This document shows, in pieces, positions 11,366-23,300 of a stretch of DNA of 64,000 nt. The position numbers and the translations under genes are program-made. Below the pieces are notes generated by a model. That model did not search any database and was not told the origin of the DNA. It worked only from the letters and a program-made list of their open reading frames with translations. The number at the start of each line of letters is the position of its first letter. The stretch's first letter is position 1. The DNA is from Anisus vortex (lineage: Eukaryota; Mollusca; Gastropoda; Planorbidae), in contig OX421496.1 of NCBI GenBank assembly GCA_949126835.1, positions 23,521,844-23,585,843 on the forward strand, in the 5' to 3' direction.

Positions 11366-11583
11366 GACATTGTAAATCTACAGGCAATTTAGATTTTGTT
11401 AAATAAAAATACTTGCCTATTATTTTACCCAATTACAATATTTATTTACTTTCCTAAAAGTATTCAGTAAAATAATAATTTAAATATAAGATTTATAGCT
11501 TTCTTTTAAGTGTAGTTTATAAATTTGTTATATGCACTTTATACAGTCCTGTTTTTTCTTCACCCGGGCAATGTAGCTTGTAT

Positions 11584-11587
<4 letters not shown>

Positions 11588-11664
<77 letters not shown>

Positions 11665-11670
11665 ATATAT
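11588..11670. repeat. (AT)n microsatellite
   Basis: About 80 bp of nearly pure AT dinucleotides, directly after copy A of the tRNA-like-module element. Confidence 0.95.
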
Positions 11671-11840
11671 CATGGAGATAAGAGCACTTGACTGTCAAAT
11701 TTATAACTATCCTGGTCTAAAGATCTATAATTTCCAGTTTCTATAAATTTACTTTGGCTTATGCATGACTTTGTTTATTGAAACAATCTAAGATAAAATA
11801 TTTCAAATTTCAACAGAACCACAGAAAACTTAATTTTAAC

Positions 11841-14800
11841 ATGGCATCAAGAAATGTAAAGTTAACCTCAGTCCAAGGCTTTGACACCCCTAATATAAAT
11901 GACAAAATGCAATCAAGCACATTGAAGGTACATTTTAAAAACTTGTTGTTTTTATTTAGCAAACATATGTTTCATAAACCTAAGTTTTCAAGAACTATAG
12001 CAAATACCCGCTTCCATTATTGTATTAATCTGTTTGATTTAAATGTATTTTCTTTTCATTTCTGTAGATAATTTATATCAGACTATACTTAACCTATTTC
12101 ATTTTGTTTTTTTTAGCGACAGCCAAGTCCAGATTGGAGTAAATCAGATCTTTTAAGGCTGTTGAGTTATTTTGAAGGAGAACTTCAGGCAAGGGACATT
12201 ACTATTGCAACATTAAAGGTAATGAAATCGGTTACTCTATCACATTTATTTGTCTTTCCTCATCTTCTTTCACTGTATGAATGGGATCAGTTTTTAACAT
12301 AAAGGCTTTGATTAGCTGATTAATGGGAGGGTGGTTTTGAGCTTTAACGGAATTCCACTCACTCTTCATCAGCTCTTCCCAAACTTTTTGTATTTATATT
12401 TTATACTTCTACTTCATGACCCAATAATAATTTGTATCTCGTTAAATAGCCATAAATAGCATATAATAGAAGAGATATGAATTTTCACACCATTTCCCTT
12501 CTATGTTGTCATCTGGTTATTATGCTTTTGTAGCCCATATCTGGGATTTGGAAAACTTTGTTCTAGATCATGCATAAGTTTTAGTTCTTTTTCTGAATTA
12601 ACCCAAGCGTACCTAACCTAGGTTTTTGTTTTTTTAAATCAATAACTATTAAGATTACATTAAAAATTGTATGCCTTTTTTAAAATATTTAAATTTCCTT
12701 AGAGTTAAACATTTTTTTTTTTAGTTTACTTAAATTACCCTTTTTTAAAGGCAGAATTTTATCCTTAAAGTTCCATTGTCTTTAGTTTTTATGATTTTAG
12801 CATGAAGAGGAATACAAAATTCAAATTATTAGAGTTGTCAATTTTAAACATCAATACTAAAACCAATATGGACAACCATACCAAAGTATTATACGTCAAT
12901 GAAAAGCAAGTTGAATTTACTCTTTAATAAATCTTCAATTATGAATACTTTAAAAGCTGGATGAAAGAAAAACTCAAAAATATTTTATATTATCTATTAC
13001 ATAAATATATATATTTTTTAAATTGTTAACTCAAATGTAATTTTGAGAAAATGAAAATAGAACAATTATAATATTATTATACTTTTGTGCATGTGTACTA
13101 TATTTTAGGCCGAAAAAGCCAAACAGCTTCTCTATCAAGCCAAATATGGTCGTTTTGGCCTTGGGGATCCATTCATTGCTCTTCAAAGAGATGCAGAAGG
13201 AAAAAATGATACAGGCTTTGATGAGGCAGCCATTAAAAGTATGTACGACAATCAGCTTGCACAGTTGGAGAATTTAATTGCCACCCAAAGAAAAGCACAA
13301 TTGAAAATGAGAGAACAGTTAGGCAACTCTGAGAAAAGATTTCATAAGGTAATATATATTGTTTTCTATTTACTAGCATTTGAAGTATGCTTTGTCATTA
13401 CTGTTGCACCATGTTTCAAAAGCTTATAAATTCACATTAATAAATTACAAGTCTGGTACATTTATGACAAGGAGCATGTTATTATTGCCTTAGCAAAGAA
13501 AATTGTCTATAATTTCTTTTATTAAAATATTGAATTATATGTTTTTCAAATTTTGCTGTTTAGACTCCTGTGTCACCTCGTATATCTTGTAATGTACCTT
13601 GTTAAAAACTTCCTTCTATGCTCCTAAAAAGATAATTAATGTTTATTTATTGTTGTTTTTTTTTACAGACAATATTGTTTTAATATCCTAAACACACACT
13701 TTGCATCATCTTTTTCAAATCCAGGTGACAAAGAAATATTCATAAATTTAAACAAACTAGAAGAGATAGGAAATATAAATGTAGATGAAAAAGGCATTAA
13801 ACAACTCCTAACCAACTTAAAAGTAAACAAAGCTTCTGGTCCAGATGAAATACCAGCAAGACTGCTTAAAGAACTAACTAATGAAATATCTCCAATCTTT
13901 AAAATACTTTTTCAGGCCTCTCTAAACCAGGGCAAAGTGCCCAAAGATTGGAAATTAGCCAATGTAACCCCCCTTTTCAAAAAAGGAGATAAATCTGACC
14001 CCGGAAATTATAGACCTGTTTCTCTAACAAGCATAACATGTAAATTACTTGAACATATAATATATAGTAGTATAGTAAATCATCTAGACAAACTAAATGC
14101 ACTGTGCCCACACCAACATGGCTTCAGGAAAAATAGATCATGTGAGACTCAATTGATAGGCTTAATAGATGACTTGTCTAAGGGATTAGATAATAACAAC
14201 CAAATTGATGCTATATTACTAGATTTTTCAAAAGCATTTGATAAAGTTCATCATTCTAGTCTTCTTAAAAAACTTAAATACTTTGGCATCTCTGGTCCCT
14301 TACATCAGTGGATTCAGGACTTTCTTATAGGCAGAGAACAAACAGTGATAATAAATGGCTCTAAGTCATCACCAATAACAGTAAACTCAGGAGTTCCACA
14401 AGGAACTGTTCTAGGGCCCCTACTATTTCTAATTTACATTAATGATCTGCCAAATTGCATCAACACAGGCACAAAAGTAAGATTATTTGCTGATGATTGC
14501 ATAATTTATAGAATAATAAAGACAGGAAAAGATAGTGAACTTTTACAAAAAGACCTAGATGAACTACAAAAATGGGAATCAAACTGGAGTATGTCTTTTC
14601 ACCCAGAAAAATGCCAACTAATAAGGGTATCCAAGAAAAAGAAACAAATAATAACAAACTACTTCATTCATGGTAAAGAACTAACTCAAACTAGCAATGC
14701 TAAGTATCTAGGAGTAATAATAAATGATAAGTTATCTTGGAACCCTCACATTGATGAAGTAATTAAAAAATCAAACAAAACATTAGGATTCATAAAAAGG

Positions 14801-17331
14801 AACTTTTACAAATGTAATAAGAATATAAAACTAAAATGCTATCTCACATTAGTTAGGCCTATACTAGAATATGCAGGATCTGTATGGGACCCATCAACTA
14901 AAGAAAACATTAAAAAATTAGAACAAATTCAAAAAAGAGCTGCAAGGTTTATAACTAGTGAATATTCCCAATTGACAAGAGTAACACCATTAGTCAAATC
15001 ACTAAACCTAGAAACACTAGAGGACAGAAGGGCAAAGAGTAAAGTAGTAATAATACATAAGGCATTAAACTCTAATTTAGAAATACAACCCAATAACAAT
15101 CTGTTGCAAAGCTCAGATAAACATAAAGACAAAAACACCTTCCTTGTCCCTTATGCGAGAACAAATGCATATAAGTACTCTTTCTTCCCGAGTGGCATTC
15201 GGGCATGGAATGGGTTGCCTGAACAAACCAGGAAAACCAATAACCTAACATCATTTAAAACATTAATAAAAATGCAAGACTAGACTCGGACCACGGATGA
15301 GCGTAGGACGCAATAATCTTCTTTATAGAAGGAGCGTCTGTAATGTATAAGATAAGATAAGATAAAACATTGTGAAAATAAAACTTTAGCTTACTTTTCT
15401 GTTAGCTAGTATTCTTAAAATCATAGTGAGTGGTTTAAACTTTTGACATTTTGTTTTCAAGGTGTGCACAGAATTGGAAGAAGAAAAACAGAAGCATGCA
15501 CAAGACACAGCCCAAGGAGATGATGTAACTTACATGTTAGAGAAAGAGAGGGAAAGACTGAAGGCTGAGGTAGAAACAATTTATTTGGCTTGATACATAG
15601 ATCTATATGAACATCATTAATAAGCAATGTATTGTTTGAATATTTAGGGCTATTCAGGTGAATTAAAAATAAAATAAATGTGAGGACCCTGACTATTATA
15701 TTTGACCCGTTCTGACAAAATGGTACATAAGTTGCTGGAGCCGATTCTCCATAAAAGCATCTTTGTGAAGTAGGGGTTGTTATGGTGAAAACTAAATTTT
15801 AAAAAATTGAAACGGCTGTATTATTATATTATTATAACTGTTATTTTGTTTTTTTTTACTAGGAAATATTATAAAATAATTAATTTAATAAGCATGTGTT
15901 ATTTTAAGTATCCCTTTAAAACAAATTTAGATTTTTTAAGCTATTTAAAAAAAAACAAGTTCAATTTAAGGGCAAAATGTCAGTAATTTTTTTTATTTTG
16001 ACTATTTTTATAAACAAATAATAATTTAAAGTTTAACTTACTCTGTTGCAAATTATAATTATTAAACCGACCAATGGAAATGCATATTACATTTTGTTCT
16101 AGGTTACAGAATGAAATGCCCTTTCCAACAGTATATATATAATATAATAAATTTCATTGAGTTATTGTTGCTTGAAATTTTTAAAATAATTTTTTAAAAT
16201 AATTTTTTTAAATACTTTAAAACTTGTTTTTTAAAAACTGAATTTTTTATGGGTGGTGATTCCAAAGTCTTACAGAAAAATAATGAATTTAAGTATATTG
16301 TTAACTTTGGCACCAAATTAAAGCGTGTTCAAAGATCTTTCTAACCAGATATATCACATATAATAATTACTGTGAGTTTGTTTATTTAGATGGTTGTTTG
16401 TTTGCTATAGGCTCCTAAGCTATTTGACCAATCGGGTCAAAAGTTAAATGTATAAATTGAAAACGTCTTCCAAAAGAGAATTTTATTATATAAACAAAAT
16501 GCTTAATTCGTTCATTTATTTTAAAAAATAAACTTAGATCTATTGCTAATCACAGTTCAACGCTCATTTACTCAATAATTCCCCTTGCATAAAGTTGTTT
16601 ATTTATCCTGTAAGTCACAAGATTCATAGGTGTGACCTTCAGAAGGAAAGGAGGGGGGGGGGGTTAAACATCAGCGTTGTGAGAGATAGATAGCCTAGGT
16701 TGCTTTGCTTTGTTTATATTTGTATTACTTCCGGTTTCTAAATTTTTGTCTGCTGCTGTGTTTTACTACGTTTTATTTACACATATTATTTTTTAATTCA
16801 CCTGGCTATGAAGGTATTATATATTTAGCTTATTGTTTTTTTTTAAGCGTGGATATGAAGGTACAATACACATATATAATAACAGCCATTTCAAAATGAT
16901 CTCCCATTGAAATGCTTTCAATAAAAAAAAGAACAAAAACTAAATACAGAAAGATACGTTCTCACTGCAGTTTTTATTGTAATAGTGTTAGTTATTTTTT
17001 TCCTTCTCTTTTAACAAAACACATTGTAGTCATTTGTTTCTCCATCATTTTTACGGAAATAACCACTAGTATAAATCTAAAAATGGCCACACAAAAAATA
17101 ACTCACTTCAGTTATCATTTCATAAGAACAGGTCACATGTAATGATTTTCAATTTGTTTTGTAAATATAAATAAGAAGATGTGTTGTTTTTGTTTTCATT
17201 TTTTTTAGATTGATTTTGAAAAGAGTCAGAACAAAAAGTTAGAAAAGGACCTTAAAAAAACATTAGCCAGCTTAGAAGAAGAGAGAGCAAATGCAGCTAG
17301 ACATAAGCAGGTAGCAATCATGCTGATAAAG
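11841..17331 (+). CDS. CTTNBP2: CTTNBP2 exons 1-5: N-terminal CortBP2 coiled-coil domain
   Basis: Residues 1-220. Exon 2 carries SKSDLLRLLSYFEGELQARD, closely matching the vertebrate [20 protein letters not shown]. Exon 3 carries YGRFGLGDPFIALQRD, against the vertebrate YGRFNLNDPFLALQRD. Exon 5 ends in LEEERANAARHKQVAIMLIK, again the conserved core. Exons 4-5 are rich in E, K and Q in heptad-like order, as expected for the homo-oligomerising and striatin-binding coiled coil. All five introns are phase 0. Intron 3 contains a LINE with an intact reverse transcriptase ORF; intron 5 contains a Helitron-like end and tRNA-like-module copy B. Confidence 0.92.
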
Positions 17332-20300
17332 GTAAGGCAAACCAAATGACCATAGTTTCATCGGTCAATAATTGAGGAAATACTTTTTGATATATTTTAT
17401 TAAAGCTGGTGTTCCTCTTCTCTTATCTTTATATTTATATATAAAATAGTGTGTGTTTAACCAATCAAATTGGTTTATTTAAAGACACAAGACCTTATTG
17501 TCTCATATCTTACTTTTGTGATCTCTTACATTATTGACATGTGGTTTCCCTAGCATAGTGGTAAGCGTCTTTGACTGCCATGAGGGTGACCTGGGTTCAA
17601 TTCCCCAGCGATAGCTTTTTTCTTTTTTCTACATTAAATAAAATTTCCATTAATATTACTTTTTTTTTTTAGGCTGATTCCCATCCCCTGGGATAGTCCT
17701 AACTTTTTTGTTAGATAAAAAGACATGCTTTTTTTTTTAAACTGGATTACAATATTTATTTTAAATTATTTTCCTAAATGTTTTCAGTAAATAATAATTA
17801 TATTTAAAAAATTATTATATATATTTTTATGTTTCTGAAATGTTTATCTGTAGTTTATACAGACCTATTTTTCCCCAGGCAACGCCGGGGTATTTAGTTT
17901 GTTTAAAATAAAAACACTTCTATGACTTTCTTTCTGTTGCAGGAGCGTAAAAATTTGATAGAACGCATCGTGGCAGAAAATCATCTACGTGATGAGATGG
18001 AGTCAGCTTTGACTGATGGGAAATCTAAAATACAAACCATGGCAGAAGGCTTGGCCCAGGAAAGTAAAAAGTCTCTGAAAATGGAAGTTGCCTTGGATAA
18101 ACAAAGTTCTAAATTTGACTCTGAAAGAGAAGCATTGAGGCTTCGTCTGCAGGAAGAAGAAAAACAGACCAATATGTTAAGGGCAGAGGTTGCCTGCCTT
18201 TCAAAACAGTTAGAGTCTTTACAAATTCATGTTCGGAATAGTACCTCGTCACCAAATGCATCACAGATAAGATCAAGTGTGTCACCGGCAAGATCAGCCA
18301 ATCCCACCGCTAGAGGCACGGCTATGGCTGGAGTTATCTCCGCTTCTGTTGGGCCAGCGTCACAATCTGTAAGTTCTAATAATACTCCTCCCCAGGGTTA
18401 CAGTCCACAGCCATCCATGGCAGCAGCAGCAGGTAGTGTCCGACCAGGAGGTGGTCATTACCCGGCACATGGAGTGACCAGCAAGATGTATACAGCCCCC
18501 CAGAGTGGCACTAAAGTTTCTGAAGGAGTTAGAATGAATTCAAATTCGCCAGAGAAAGATATGTATAAACCAGAGAGCCTATCACCGGGCGGAAATATCG
18601 TACGAAGAGGTCCCGGGACAGGTGGTATGCGCGTGGGTCAATCTGGTGTGGACAGACTGGAAGTTGATGTTGGCTCCGGAGCAAGAGTTGTTAATATTTC
18701 CCCGGGCTCTGCAGCAACTGTAACAACACACGCAGGGGGAAAGATTTCTTTTCATGTAGCAGGAAGTGGGTCACAAAGCTCTGGTCAAGCCCCTATGAGA
18801 AAGACAGCTGCCTACAGCCCAAACACATCCCCAGTAGGAAGAGGGATCCCGCCACCTATACCACCCAATAAGCCAAACTTTGTCTCTACAGTTACCACCA
18901 GTGCTAAACCGTCTCCTCCTCCCAAAGTCTCTGTGGTCGGCTCTGGAGTTCTAATTCAGAGTAGTCCCGGACAGGATCAGCACCAGGGCCATTTCCTGAA
19001 CCCACCAGGCAAAACCCTTGCTCAACAGCCTCAGCGTGCAGTTCAGATTCCTGTCACTGTGGTCGGTGGCCCACCATCTTCTGGTGCTGGCCAGCCGCCG
19101 ACCCCTGGTTCGATAGCCAGTGTTCGCACCCAGGTCCGAGACACCTCTCCGTCAGCTGTCAGGAAGACCTCTCAGGTTTGTGTCAATGCCAAATGACCGC
19201 TCGCACATACTTTGTTATGATGCACAAGGGAGAGATAGAGAGCTTCTGTCTTTAAACAGCACAACTAACTTGCACTAGCCATTTTGACCAATCCATACCA
19301 CCGAACTACTAATTACACAAAAATACTGTCTTTCTTTTTTCTTTTACCTTTCCTTTCAAAACACACACAAAAATTGCATTATACATTTTTGCATTTAGTA
19401 AAACTGAGCAGCAGGCCCTCAAAGATCATATCTATCATTGTCTATTATGCAATATTTAGATTTACTGTGCTTTTCTTTCATCTGAGGCTATGATACCTTA
19501 TGTTATGTGTTCATTTTTTATTTTTGCAAGATCAAATTGACTATTTATTGCATTTTTTGTATGTTTGTTTTGGATCATTATGATGAATTATACTTGCACT
19601 ATTTGCACATTTCTATATTTCTGTAATGTTTATTTACTTCAAAGACTGATTTTTTTTTTTTACTGTAGAACAAATTTTTTAATTGCACCTAATGTTTAAG
19701 AAACATTTTTATTTTTTAGAGCATGATATTTTATTTGGCATACTTTGCTTTTAAAAGCATGCAGTAAATATTTAGTTCATGACAAACTTGTTTGTAATCA
19801 TAAATCAATGATTTGAATTACTTTTAAAGCATACATTTAAATAGCAGTTAGATTAAAGGAAATGATGCATATTACTTTTAAACATGTGTGATGTAATCTT
19901 AAAATGATTTCATTACTGTTATTGAAAAATACTTTTTTTGAGGTATTAATATTTATCTATTTCTACCCTTATAAATTCTTTGTTGAAAAACAGTTTTTGA
20001 GGCTGTTTATAGTTACGATTGGAAATGTTACTGTAAAGTGACACATTCTAACATTGAGTCTGAAGCTCTGTGCTAATTTAGTCAAAATCTTTTTACAGTA
20101 TTTCTTCTAGCATTGGTGCACCTAGATAAGTTTTCTGAAATTCAATTTGTTTAAAATTTGAAACAAGGGCATTAATTGTTCATTATATATATGAAGACCA
20201 AGGATCAAGTTAAGGATATTGTTTCAATTGGTGTAGACTGAGGATCTAATCACACCATTTCAATTGGTATATACTGATGATCTTTTTAGAAATACCATTT

Positions 20301-23300
20301 CAATTGGTATAGACATGATCTTTTTAGTAATACCATTTCAATTGGTTTAGACTGATGATCTTTTTAGTAATACCATTTCAATTGGTATATACTGATGATC
20401 TTTTTAGAAATACCATTTCAGTTGGTTTAGACTGATGATCTTTTTAGTAATACCATTTCAATTGGTATATACTGATGATCTTTTTAGAAATACCATTTCA
20501 ATTGGTATAGACATGATCTTTTTAGTAATACCATTTCAATTGGTTTAGACTGATGATCTTTTTAGAAATACCATTTCAATTGGTATAGACATGATCTTTT
20601 TAGTAATACCATTTCAATTGGTTTAGACTGATGATCTTTTTAGTAATATTATTTGGTTGGTGTTAACTGATGCTCTGTTAGGTGATACCATTTTAATTGG
20701 TATAGACCGATAATCTTTTTAGTGATACCATTTCAATTCAATTAGTATAGACCAATGATCTTTTTAGTAATACCACTTTGATTTGTATAGACTGATGATC
20801 ATTTTAGTCATACCATTTCAGTTGGTTTTCAGCAAAAATGGAAAATCAAAAAGAAAAAAAGCATTTGTGTATTTGTTTATATTTCTAATGTATCTTCATC
20901 ATGTATTTTTGTTTGTAAACTCTGAAGTACAAATTGATGGTAATAATAATGTGTCATCATTTACAAGGGATCAAAGCATTTTAATTACTTGGTTATTTGT
21001 GAAATCGTTTATAATATGAATCTCATAATGCCTCATGATCAGACTTAAAGATGTTTTAGTGTTAGTGCTCAGGGAACCTCACCACATCTCCTGAACTTAC
21101 TGTTTTAGTTCCCCTCTGTTACTTGTTGTGCTGCAGTAAATTTATGGTTTTGCTGACTATACCTATGAATGAATTTGTTATTTTCTAACCCTTGTCTTGG
21201 TGTGCATTGCAAATCTTGTTGCCTTGACCACATAGTGACATTTTATTTGGCAGTTGATTTTGTTCTTATAGTATAGTACTGTTAGTCAAACATATCAGCT
21301 CAGCCATCATGAGTCAGCATGGTTAGGGCATCAAGAACTATCTTTTAGTAGATGATCCGTAAGGTGGATACATTTGTAATATTAATAAAAGTTCTTGAAT
21401 TTATGTGTTTAAGTATTGAAGCATGTTTACACAGTTTTTTTAGGTTTCAAAATGTCTGTTTAATTAGCAAGAACCATAAGTACCACTTCCTACAATCTAC
21501 TTCAGTAACTTGATCTCATAAAATATCAGTATGCTAATATTATTATAAATATATAGAAAGACTAAGTTTTAGTGTTTATATAATTTTCTCCTTGCACTTA
21601 TATTTGGTTTCAATGTGTTTGTGCCATTATGTATCTATTAAGTATATATATTGTTGTTGTTATGAGTGTTTTTATGATTTTGTTCAAGATGTTTTATTCA
21701 TCATGTGTGCCTCTATTTGGTTAATGTGCATGCTGCATGTGCTTGCTGTCTCCTTCCAGCCTCTTGTGGTTAGCACCGTCCCCTTAGAGCATCACCCTTC
21801 TGCAGCCGCTAGTCTTGCTGCTGCCCCTGACTCGAGACAGCTCGAGTTTTTGGGCCCTGAGATGGCCAACTTGCAGAATGTGTTGGCCACCATGATGACA
21901 GGTGAGCGTTGAATCTTACCTTGCATGCTTTGTAGTTCAGCCACGCTTTTTGTTTTTAAACATTTTCCTTGCATGCTTTGTAACAAGGTAAGTTTCTCTT
22001 ATTGAACAACACTTAGTGTTAGAGGCTTACTGAATGGTTTTCTCTCATTTAAGAACAAATTAGTATTGAGATCATTGTCTTTCTCCTACTTTTGAGAAAA
22101 CAAACATAGCAAGCTTTCTAATGATATTAATCATTTTTTAAATTCTTATTCTGTTGATATTATATTATACAAAAGTTGATACACAGATTTCCATTTCAAC
22201 CTAAACAAAATTCATTGTGCAAAATATTGAGAATTATAAAAAAAAACTCAATGATGTAAGTAAATTCCTTCAAATAGTGAAATAGTTTCATACTTTACAC
22301 TTGTAAAGAAAACTCAATGATGTCAGTAAATTCCTTCAAATAGTGAAATAGTTTCATACTTTACACTTGTAAAGAAAACTCTTTATAAATACAACGTATG
22401 TTTGGCTTGGAAAAAATTAAATTGAAGTATAAAATGTCTGCATTGCTTTGATTTGAATCCATCCAAGTCCAAGAGATGAAAGATTAAACAACATATCAGT
22501 GCTTCCTTAACATTGAGGACTTTTTATTTAGTGTGACTTGTGCTTCTGTGTATTCAAATGATCTTGTTAAAATGATGACCTTATAAAGCATGGTTTAACA
22601 TGTTTAAAACTAGTTACACTTTATGCTACATACCGGTATTTATCTTTTTTTTTTTATACACACTGAGTAACCAGGATTGTGCAATTATTTTGCTTTGAAC
22701 AAACATTTTCCATGTTTTCTGGTCCATTTTTCTGGTGACTTTACTATAAACTTGTAGTTGTAGTTCATTTGTTTTACAAATTTCAAATGGTAGTTAATGT
22801 CATATTTTGCTGAAAATAATGTTTGTTTTACATATTCTTTTATTGGTAGATAGACTCTCTTCAGAGCCAGATTAACTAGGTTTAATAAGACTCTCTTCAG
22901 AGCCAGATTAACTAGGTTTAATAAGACTATCTTCAGAGCTAGATTAACTAGGTTTAATAAGACTCTTCAGAGCCAGATTAACTAGGTTTAATAAGACTCT
23001 CTTCAGAGCCAGATTAACTAGGTTTAATAAGACTCTCTTCAGAGCCAGATTAACTAGGTTTAATAAGACTCTCTTCAGAGCCAGATTAACTAGGTTTAAT
23101 AAGACTCTCTTCAGAGCCAGATTAACTAGGCTTAATAAGAGGGAGGCAAGAGTGTACATGAAAACACTATTTCACTGACCTATGTTTTTTTTTATTACTA
23201 AGGTCTCAATTTAAAAAAAAAGTTGTATTTTAAATGTTAATCTGGCTCTGCATGTATCATGTAGCAAAAACAATTAAAACCACATAATGTACAAAAAGAG

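Larger units (their letters stand above)
10684..11580 (+). mobile_element. tRNA-like-module element, copy A (interrupted by a MITE)
   Basis: Similar in order and content to 17430-17900 and, in reverse, to 59553-60050. The parts are a 5' segment with GGATCCCCATTGGTCAATTT, a tRNA-like module (10816-10880), a T-rich stretch, AAATCTACAGGCAATTTAG, and a 3' end CACCCGGGCAATGTAGCTTG. The copy in the 59-60 kb region keeps a hairpin CCCGG-N6-CCGGG followed by CTAA/T, which resembles a Helitron 3' end. In copy A that hairpin is decayed. A 429-bp MITE splits it at 10937-11365. Confidence 0.65.

Noticed and set aside
11525..11746. Open frame with a long IYIYIY run (also one at 62727-62948)
   Set aside because: Translation of AT dinucleotide microsatellites.
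22944..23159. Open frame on the - strand encoding repeats of LNLVNLALKRVL
   Set aside because: It is the 36-bp minisatellite read in a frame divisible by three; there is no start context, domain or non-repeat part.
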